Below, in pieces: positions 57,768 through 64,000 of a DNA stretch of 64,000 nt; the first letter of the stretch is position 1, and every line of letters begins with the position of its first letter. The translations under genes and the position numbers were made by a program. The stretch is from NCBI RefSeq assembly GCF_900105755.1, contig NZ_FNTQ01000002.1:1-64000 (forward strand), written 5' to 3'. Below the pieces are notes generated by a model. The model made no database searches. It was not told where the DNA came from and was given only the letters and a program-made list of their open reading frames with translations. This stretch comes from Streptomyces sp. Ag109_O5-10 (GTDB taxonomy: Bacteria > Actinomycetota > Actinomycetes > Streptomycetales > Streptomycetaceae).

Positions 57768-60248
57768 TCAGTTCCAGCGCATGCCGAGAGTGTCCAGTTC
57801 CGCGCGGCGCTGCGGACTCAGCTTGGCGGCCCTCCTGCGGACGTTGTCGAGCCAGGCACCAAGTTTGTGCTCGACGCCGTCCACGATCTCTACCGCCTTG
57901 CGGGGCACAGACAGATGCCCTTCGCGTGCGTGGAACTGGCGCGCCGCCGCAAGGTTCGCGATCCACCGTGCGTCATGCGACCGGGACGCACCTGCGACGG
58001 GCTCCCCCTCGGCCGGGGGCTCGATCCCGACCGATTCCAGGAGCCACTGCTGCGCGGGCATCAGCCGCTCCCACCCGGCCCGCTGTGCGGCGATCCAGAC
58101 GCCGAGGTCCTCGCCCTGGACGATGAGTTCACCCGGCCCGGCCGGGAGAGCGCCGCCCACCTTCCGATGGGCGAGCGTGAGCCTGTAGGCCCGCTGCCAT
58201 CCGATCTCCCAGGCCGGGCACCACCCGGGGTCGATCTCAGCCAGAGCCTCCATGCGGCTCTCTGACAGCTCCCCGGCGTATGGGACGCCCGTTTCCCCGG
58301 CCTCCCGCCGTTCGGCGTTCTCCGCCGTCCTGCGGGCCGCTGCACGGGCGTTCTTCGTCCAGGTACCGATGGGAAAGTTGTCCCCACCCCACACCGCCCC
58401 CGTCGGCGGGAGCAGGTGCCCGTGGACTTCGGCGTACGCGCGGGCCACGGCGAGGCCGGCCTCCCACGCGGACGCCTGCACCGACCACACCATCCCGAGC
58501 GCCTCCAGCTCGTCGACGCGCGCGGCTTCCAGCGTCCCGGCCGCGTAGTACCGGCGCTGGTCCGCGATCCACACCCCCAGCGGATGCCCGCCGGCTGCGC
58601 CCCAGTCCTCCGGCGAGACGAACGTGTACGGCACGCGCAGTTCGCTGTGGCCGGTCTCGCGCAGCCACCGGGTGGCCACCTCGATCCCGCGCCGCCAGTA
58701 CGCCTTCTCGGGGTCGATGACCCGCAGCCGGACGAACTGCGCGAGGGCGGCCGGGTCGCGTTCCTCGCTGAACCGAAGCACCTCGGCCGCCGCCGCACCG
58801 ACCCGCGCGACGTCCTCTTCGGCGTCGTCGTCCTGGTCACGGTCGTCGTCGCCGTGCGGCTTCGGGCGGGCGTTGCGCACGCGCGGGTCGGCGAGCGCTT
58901 CGATCGTGTCCGTGTCGTGCGCCTGCAACGCCCCGAGGATCTTCGCGAGGGTGCCGTAGGCGTCGGAGGTGAGCAGTTCGTTGGCGTCCTCGTCCTGACC
59001 GAGGAACACCGGCACGATCAGGGTGGCGAGCTTGCCGACCCCGGGCCGCATCCGCAGGGCGCGTCCGACCATCTGCACGATGTCCACCATGGAGCCGCGG
59101 GCGTCCGCGAAGAGCACCGCGTCGCACTCGGCGGTGTCGACGCCCTCGCCCAGCACCCGCACCGACGACAGCACCCGCAGCTCGGCGCGCACGTCCGCGC
59201 CGTCCGGGCCGGGGTCTGCGAGGTAGTCGGAGGCGAACTCTTCGAGGACCTGGCGGCGGTGGGCGGGAGCGTGCTCGCCGTACAGCCACTGGGCCCACAC
59301 CTGGTGTGCCGGCGGGAACGTCTCGGGGTCGTCCTCGGCAAGCCGGGCCGCGGTTCCGGGCACGGCGGCCGCCATGGCTTCGGCCTCGCCGACACGGCTG
59401 TGGAAGCTGAGCACGCGCCGGAAGCGCTCCTCGACGGCCGCGCGCATGAGCCCGGTCTGCACGGCCGCCAGTCGTGCGCCGCGTACGGCGTAGGAGCCGG
59501 TCGCCTCCGTGGTGAGTGCGGCGTAGAGGTCGGGGTCGCGGATGTCCAGGCACAGCACCTGGTACGGCGCCACCAGCCCCAGCCGGATCGCCTCCGACAG
59601 CTTCAGTTTGTACGCCACCGGCCCGAACAGGGGCGAGTCCTCATCCATCGAGGCGACCAGCCGCGGGCGGTCTCCGTCGGCTTCCCACACGCGTGCCGTG
59701 GCGGTCATGTACAGCCGCCGCACGGCCGGGACCTGGGTCTGGTCGTGGACGGCCGCCCACGGCTTCAGCCCATCACCGCTCACCCGGTGCGCTTCGTCCA
59801 CGACCATGAGGTCCCACACCCTGAGTCCGGCCGCGTGCGCACGCTGGAGGGTGCCCATGCCGACCGACGCGTACGTCGCGAACACCGTGACCGTCTCCGG
59901 CCCCGCCGTCCATGCGATCAGCTCGTCCGGGTCCGTCGTGCACGGCACGCCCTGGCTGTCCGCGCCCCGCAGCGAGCAGACGCCGATCATCGCGCCCCGG
60001 CGGCCGCCCGCCCGCCACGCGGCAGCCATCTGCAACAGCAGGTCCAGAGTGGGCACCAGGACCAGCACCCGGCGGGCGGACAGACGGTCGGCCGCCGCCA
60101 CCCCGATCAGCGTCTTGCCGGACCCGGTCGCGGCGATGACCTGCGTGCGCAGCCCCTCGGGCGGAATGCCCTGGCCGGGCTGTTCGGAGAGGTGCCGCAA
60201 GACCGCGTCGACGGCCTCGACTTGATGCGGGCGGAGCGTGACGGCCAC
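57768..60248 (-). CDS. SF2 helicase with C-terminal helicase-associated domains (TtrA-type candidate)
   Basis: 826 residues from GTG 60248, chosen for AGGAGG nine bases upstream. Superfamily 2 motifs are complete: LRPHQVEAVDAV, Walker A ATGSGKT, VVDEAHRV, MTATAR, and QMVGRALR. The last 300 residues hold at least three helicase-associated repeats (for example HPLGVWIADQRRYYAAG, NFPIGTWTKNARAAA, HKLGAWLDNVRRRAAKL). Helicases of this build lie near telomeres of Streptomyces linear replicons (TtrA), where one is reported to aid conjugal transfer. Calling it TtrA is inference from architecture. Confidence 0.75.
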   Translation of the reverse strand: MAVTLRPHQVEAVDAVLRHLSEQPGQGIPPEGLRTQVIAATGSGKTLIGVAAADRLSARRVLVLVPTLDLLLQMAAAWRAGGRRGAMIGVCSLRGADSQGVPCTTDPDELIAWTAGPETVTVFATYASVGMGTLQRAHAAGLRVWDLMVVDEAHRVSGDGLKPWAAVHDQTQVPAVRRLYMTATARVWEADGDRPRLVASMDEDSPLFGPVAYKLKLSEAIRLGLVAPYQVLCLDIRDPDLYAALTTEATGSYAVRGARLAAVQTGLMRAAVEERFRRVLSFHSRVGEAEAMAAAVPGTAARLAEDDPETFPPAHQVWAQWLYGEHAPAHRRQVLEEFASDYLADPGPDGADVRAELRVLSSVRVLGEGVDTAECDAVLFADARGSMVDIVQMVGRALRMRPGVGKLATLIVPVFLGQDEDANELLTSDAYGTLAKILGALQAHDTDTIEALADPRVRNARPKPHGDDDRDQDDDAEEDVARVGAAAAEVLRFSEERDPAALAQFVRLRVIDPEKAYWRRGIEVATRWLRETGHSELRVPYTFVSPEDWGAAGGHPLGVWIADQRRYYAAGTLEAARVDELEALGMVWSVQASAWEAGLAVARAYAEVHGHLLPPTGAVWGGDNFPIGTWTKNARAAARRTAENAERREAGETGVPYAGELSESRMEALAEIDPGWCPAWEIGWQRAYRLTLAHRKVGGALPAGPGELIVQGEDLGVWIAAQRAGWERLMPAQQWLLESVGIEPPAEGEPVAGASRSHDARWIANLAAARQFHAREGHLSVPRKAVEIVDGVEHKLGAWLDNVRRRAAKLSPQRRAELDTLGMRWN

Positions 60249-60357
60249 GATGGGGGTCCTCCTGGTCTGTGAGCTCTGGTGACTGGGTGGATGGGCGGCC
60301 GTGCGCCTGGCAGTGGACGGCCGCCCTGCCATGTTCAGCAGGGTGTCCGGCGGGGTT

Positions 60358-60645
60358 CTAGTTGTCCGTGGACGTCGTGAAGCGCCCGCCCTCGGTCCTG
60401 GTGGCCCCGTGGCGCCCGCGTCCTGGGCGCGCCTCGTGCGCCGCGCGGACCTGCGCCGCGAGGTACAACGACTGGCCTCTGCGGCCGGGTTCGCGGCTGT
60501 GGGCGGCGATGCCCCACCGCGACAGCTGCTTACGGGCCGAAGCGGTCGCAGAATCTCCCGTGAACCCCAGGTAGGCGGCCACCACCGAGACGGTCCACAA
60601 CTCCTCTGGCGGGGACGCGGGGGAGGGCGGAGGGTCTGTGGTCAT
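60358..60645 (-). CDS. Small winged-helix/excisionase-type DNA-binding protein
   Basis: 95 residues from ATG 60645. ELWTVSVVAAYLGFTGDSAT, then ARKQLSRWGIAAHSREPGRR and GQSLYLAAQVRAAHEARPGR follow the pattern of MerR/excisionase-like winged helices. It lies directly upstream of the helicase gene on the same strand, and an inverted repeat sits 37 bp before its start, so it may regulate itself and the helicase. Confidence 0.6.
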   Translation of the reverse strand: MTTDPPPSPASPPEELWTVSVVAAYLGFTGDSATASARKQLSRWGIAAHSREPGRRGQSLYLAAQVRAAHEARPGRGRHGATRTEGGRFTTSTDN

Positions 60646-60681
60646 CAGTACGGGCCTTTCGGGGAACCGGAACGGACACTC

Positions 60682-60710
60682 CCATAATGACTCACAGAGA
60701 GTCGTTATGG
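60682..60710. promoter_or_regulatory. Inverted repeat, likely operator
   Basis: CCATAATGACTC and GAGTCGTTATGG (one mismatch) around ACAGA, 37 bp upstream of the small DNA-binding protein gene. Confidence 0.5.
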
Positions 60711-61255
60711 CGGCACTTTCGAGGAAGCAGCTCGACTTACCACGACTGCTCCACTCCCGTGCACGCAAGAGGCCGGCGCCCAGTCCGTACAGCAACTCCC
60801 CCCGAACAGCAGCAGGGCTTTAGGCGCCGCGACCAGGGAGATCGAATACTTTCGGCCTGGATCTATCCGTGTGGCCGGTTTGTGGTGCATGGTGTGCGGG
60901 CGGGCGCGATCCAATCCCCCAGGTGAGGGCCCCTGATGGGCCCTGCCGTCCCGCTCCTGCGATGGCGGGGCCCGCCGCCCCTCCCGGCCTCCCCACGGGA
61001 GGGTTGGCGGCTGCCCGCGCGCTGACTACCGGCGAAGCACGGGCGCGGAATAGCAATGACGGCGACGGAAAGTTGTAGGCCTCCGGCAGGATCGCCCGTC
61101 ATGGACTCCGCCATCGTCACCAGGTCTATTACGTCCTCAGCACCTTCGCCGTACGTTCAAGGCTTATGGGCGAGTGCTCGCGGCGCTGGTTCGGAGTCAC
61201 GCTGGTGGGTCCGGTGTGATCGCGAGGAAAGCGTTACTGGAGTGGGGGCAGGAGC
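60711..61255. other. Gap without a convincing gene
   Basis: Contains a short GGGCCC...GGGCCC hairpin near 60927-60943 and should hold the promoter of the STAND NTPase gene. No coding frame is supported. Confidence 0.4.
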
Positions 61256-63652
61256 ATGCCGAGATCGAATGCCGGGCGGCCGTCGCGCGGGGAACTGATA
61301 CGACGGAGTGGACAGGCGTGGTTCGTGGGCAGGCGGGAGCAGTTGTCCCGGTTCGCGCATAACCTGGCCAAGGACCCGCTGTCACTGTCGGACCCTGCCG
61401 CATTCTTGTTTCATCTGCGCGGGGTGGGCGGGGTGGGGAAGTCGACTCTGCTGCGGCGGTGGCGGGAAGCAGCCCGGCAGGCGGGTGCGGTGACCGCGCT
61501 CGTGGACGACAGTGACGTTCCCGGTGTGCTGCAGGCCCTGACGGAGCTGGCCCGACAGTTGGCTGAGCAGGCGGGTCCGCTCAAAGGGTTCGACAAGGCT
61601 GTCGAGCGGTACCGCCGGGAGCAGGAAGCGGCCACCGAGCCGGCACCAGTGGAGGGCGGGGCATCGCCGTCCAGCCGGATCGCAACCCAAGCCGGGCTGG
61701 CAGCGGCGTCGGTGATCCCGGGGGCCGGACCGGTGGTCTCGTTGGTGGATCGTGAGGCCGCAGCACAGCAACTGGACCGGCTGCGGGCTGCGGGACGAGG
61801 GCGCCGGTCCCGGGACAGCGATCTCGCCGGGGTGAGCCGGGCATTCGTCGAGGAACTGTGCGAGTTGTCGGAGGTATATCCGTGGGTGGTGCTGTTCTTC
61901 GATACCTGGGAGCAGACCGGTCGCTACCTGGACGACTGGCTTCCCGGCGTGCTGCAAGACGAGTCCGGGCCGCTCCCGGCCAACGTGATAGTCGTGCTGG
62001 CCGGCCGGGACAAGCTCGCGGACCGGCAGTGGGGGGCGCTGCGTTCGCAAGTAAACGACGAGTCACTGGAGGCGTTCACCGAGGCCGAGACACGGGAACT
62101 GCTCGCCATGCGGGGAGTGAGCCAGGCCGACGTGGCGGAGGCGGTATGGCAGATGTCGAAGGGGCTGCCGCTGTACGTGGAACTGCTCGCGCTCACCCGG
62201 CCCACGACTATCGGCCAGATCAACCAGAGCACGGACGCGGTGGATACCGTGGTCGAACGGTTCGTGCAGTGGATCAACGACCCCCACCAGCGTGAAACGG
62301 TACTGGCCTGTGCGCTGGCCACGCAGCTCAACGAAGACATCTTCAGCGCAGTCGTCCCTCCGGAAGCACGAGCATTGTGGGCATGGCTGTGCGGGCAGCC
62401 TTTTGTCAGTGGCCACGGGGACTTCAAGCGGTACCACGCGATCGTGCGCGCCAGCATGGTGCGCTGGCAGCGCACCCGCTCCCCCCAGTCCTGGACCGTT
62501 TCTCACCAAAGACTCGCTGATGCCCACGCTGCATGGCGTGCCGACGCCGAGCAGGATCTTGCCGAGAACAAGCGGTGGGGTAATTCCAGGTGGCGCCAGC
62601 ACCACCTGGCCGTCACCTATCACCAGTTATGCGGTCGCCCCGCTGCCGCCCTCACACAGGCACTGGAACAGACCGTCCATGCCGCCGAAAAGGGCACCGC
62701 GATCCTGCGGCAGTGGATCGACGCCTTCGAACAGGCAGCCCGCGACACCACCGACCCCACTCTCCTTTCCTGGGCCGACCGCCTCCGGCACGCCGCCGCC
62801 GGCAACGACCCCGCTCTCGCCTGCCTCACCACTCTGCTCACCCACGGCTCTTTGGCACCCACTGCCCGGGCCTGGGCCCACACATATCGCGGCCGACGCC
62901 TCTACCACACCAACCACGAAGAAGAAGCCCTTACCGAACTCAACCGCGCTATCACCACCGACCCACACAACCGCCACGCCCTGGCCTACCGCGGCGACAT
63001 CCACCGCTCGCTCAGCCACGCCGAGCAGGCCTTCGCCGACCTGAATGCCGCTCTTGCCCTCGACCCCACCGACGCCTGGGCCCTCGCCGTACGGGGGATC
63101 GCTCACCACCAGGCGGGGCGGTACGAGCTGGCCCTCGCCGACCTGACCGCCGCCCTCGACCTCGACCCCACCGACGCCTGGGCCCTCGCTGCACGGGGGG
63201 TCGCTCACCACCAGGCGGGGCGGTACGAGCTGGCCCTCGCCGACCTGAATGCCGCCCTCGACCTCGACCCCACCAATGCCTGGGCCCTCAACACACGGGG
63301 GGAAACCCACCGGCAGGCGGGGCGGTACGAGCTGGCCCTCGCCGACCTGAATGCCGCCCTCGACCTCGACCCCACCGACGCCTGGGCCCTCACGACACGG
63401 GGGGAAGTCCACCGGCAGGCGGGGCGGTATGAGCTGGCCCTCGTCGACTTGAATGCCGCCCTTGCCCTCGACCCCACCGACGCCTGGGCCCTCGCTGCAC
63501 GGGGGGTCGCTCACCGGCAGGCGGGGCGGTACGAGCTGGCCCTCGTCGACTTGAATGCCGCCCTTGCCCTTGACCCCACCAATGCCTGGGCCCTCGCCCA
63601 GCAGAGGCTCACTCGTCAGGAGGCAGAGCATCCCAATGACTCGGGGGCGTAA
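61256..63652 (+). CDS. STAND-type NTPase with C-terminal TPR array
   Basis: 798 residues, ATG 61256 after GGGGGCAGGAG. The N-terminal NTPase has FVGRREQLSRF as its entry, Walker A GVGGVGKSTLL (56-66) and Walker B VVLFFDTWEQ (about 210-220), like NB-ARC/NACHT-type STAND ATPases. A winged-helix-like middle follows. From about 545 there are TPR repeats, the last five to six nearly identical 34-residue units (AALDLDPTDAWAL...QAGRYELAL). STAND proteins oligomerise on sensing a ligand and act in regulation or anti-phage defence. No separate effector domain is seen; the single-helix protein downstream might serve. Confidence 0.75.
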   Translation: MPRSNAGRPSRGELIRRSGQAWFVGRREQLSRFAHNLAKDPLSLSDPAAFLFHLRGVGGVGKSTLLRRWREAARQAGAVTALVDDSDVPGVLQALTELARQLAEQAGPLKGFDKAVERYRREQEAATEPAPVEGGASPSSRIATQAGLAAASVIPGAGPVVSLVDREAAAQQLDRLRAAGRGRRSRDSDLAGVSRAFVEELCELSEVYPWVVLFFDTWEQTGRYLDDWLPGVLQDESGPLPANVIVVLAGRDKLADRQWGALRSQVNDESLEAFTEAETRELLAMRGVSQADVAEAVWQMSKGLPLYVELLALTRPTTIGQINQSTDAVDTVVERFVQWINDPHQRETVLACALATQLNEDIFSAVVPPEARALWAWLCGQPFVSGHGDFKRYHAIVRASMVRWQRTRSPQSWTVSHQRLADAHAAWRADAEQDLAENKRWGNSRWRQHHLAVTYHQLCGRPAAALTQALEQTVHAAEKGTAILRQWIDAFEQAARDTTDPTLLSWADRLRHAAAGNDPALACLTTLLTHGSLAPTARAWAHTYRGRRLYHTNHEEEALTELNRAITTDPHNRHALAYRGDIHRSLSHAEQAFADLNAALALDPTDAWALAVRGIAHHQAGRYELALADLTAALDLDPTDAWALAARGVAHHQAGRYELALADLNAALDLDPTNAWALNTRGETHRQAGRYELALADLNAALDLDPTDAWALTTRGEVHRQAGRYELALVDLNAALALDPTDAWALAARGVAHRQAGRYELALVDLNAALALDPTNAWALAQQRLTRQEAEHPNDSGA
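63035..63600 (+). repeat. 102-bp tandem repeats encoding TPRs
   Basis: Units start at 63035, 63137, 63239, 63341 and 63443, with a partial one at 63545. They are almost identical at base level, including silent positions, which shows recent expansion or ongoing homogenisation. Confidence 0.8.
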
Positions 63653-63713
63653 ACGGTCGCTTGCGCTTCCGAAGCACGCAACCGGCGGTGGGCCCTGGGT
63701 GTCCTGAGAGGAT

Positions 63714-63866
63714 ATGAGCGCACATCGGCCTCGACGCCGGAACCGGCAGCGCGCCTTACGGCTGTGGCCGGTCGGCCCGGTCCTCGCTCTGACCTTCATC
63801 GTGGCGGTCCTGGTCGCAGCCGGGGTCTTCAACGCCGGATACCAAGCTGGCCAACGGCGATGGTGA
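63714..63866 (+). CDS. Small single-helix membrane protein, 50 aa
   Basis: ATG 63714 with GAGAGGAT upstream, 62 bp after the STAND gene. A very basic start (AHRPRRRNRQRALRLW) is followed by one helix (VLALTFIVAVLVAAGVF) and a short tail. It could be an effector or anchor linked to the NTPase; that is inference from position. Confidence 0.5.
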   Translation: MSAHRPRRRNRQRALRLWPVGPVLALTFIVAVLVAAGVFNAGYQAGQRRW

Positions 63867-64000
63867 AGCGTTCGGTGTGCAGGCGGGAGCTGCGCGCCCT
63901 GCCCCCCACGACGAGCAGTGAGCGAGTCCGATGCACGGGCCCGGCTGCCGCCCCCAAAGGGCCTGGGGCAGACCGACCGGGTCCGCGGCTGGATCAAGGC

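Noticed and set aside
58416..60272. A 618-codon plus-strand frame
   Set aside because: Antisense to the SF2 helicase; Arg/His/Val-rich shadow sequence.
62627..63997. A 456-codon minus-strand frame with Gly-Val-Gly-Gly repeats
   Set aside because: Its repeats mirror the TPR-coding repeats of the STAND gene on the other strand.
1..64000. CRISPR arrays, tRNA and rRNA genes
   Set aside because: No regularly spaced repeat-spacer pattern, tRNA cloverleaf or rRNA segment was recognised; the only regular repeats are the short-period arrays and TPR units described.
1..64000. Secondary-metabolite biosynthetic cluster
   Set aside because: No polyketide synthase, NRPS, terpene cyclase or precursor-peptide genes are visible; the phosphatase/dehydrogenase/kinase group alone is too little.

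Overview
The window is high-GC actinobacterial DNA, almost certainly Streptomyces. The evidence is GC-rich third codon positions, many GTG starts, WhiB-like and Streptomyces-type small proteins (DUF5999, DUF6233, RRQRL-like zinc protein), and a TraB/FtsK-type transfer ATPase rather than a type IV secretion system. The gene content reads as a large, probably linear, conjugative plasmid or an integrated copy of one. It has a Tap/Tpg-like telomere pair (9197-11622), a rep1/rep2-like replication pair with iterons inside rep1 (11759-14366), a parA-parB locus with four copies of a palindromic parS-like site (35861-39541), and a helicase with C-terminal helicase-associated domains (57768-60248) of the kind found near Streptomyces telomeres. 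No telomere sequence is seen, so linearity is an inference.

Layout. 1-7280: accessory islands with a lower-GC left end, a CoiA-like protein, an HTH/coiled-coil/membrane protein, and a RelE/ParE-like toxin-antitoxin pair with a broken duplicate of the toxin. 7618-9113: an IS5-type element flanked by TTA that carries an extra gene. 9197-14366: telomere and replication module on the minus strand. 14632-18114: small HTH protein, HAD phosphatase, dehydrogenase and two P-loop kinases. 18296-19234: GntR/UTRA repressor with a cluster of CCTCGWTAACGAGG sites. 19535-35762: one long co-directional block for transfer and spread. It contains small zinc-binding and membrane proteins, a DUF2637 protein, the TraB-like ATPase, then a PycTM-type three-helix membrane protein next to a GGDEF cyclase, a WhiB-like protein, and a deoxyribosyltransferase-like/RapZ-C-like pair. 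Strong hairpins sit in many of its gaps. 35861-39838: partition locus enclosing an SPFH protein. 39979-50000: Ku, an aminoglycoside-phosphotransferase-fold protein, a degenerate Y-family polymerase, and a run of secreted nuclease-like proteins with a lamin-tail protein. 50231-57418: small membrane proteins each followed by an HTH regulator, a dead serine recombinase, a cold-shock protein and a damaged gcvH. 57768-63866: helicase, DNA-binding protein, and a STAND-type NTPase with almost identical TPR repeats.

Most promising material: the GGDEF + PycTM pair (31845-33093), which has the parts of a nucleotide-second-messenger defence or signalling unit; polymerase-palm-like motifs in the Tap-like protein; two arrays of four GTTTCG boxes spaced exactly 21 bp apart (22621-22837); the parS/SPFH arrangement; and the passenger gene inside the IS. 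Function statements are from reading motifs by eye; no database search was possible.
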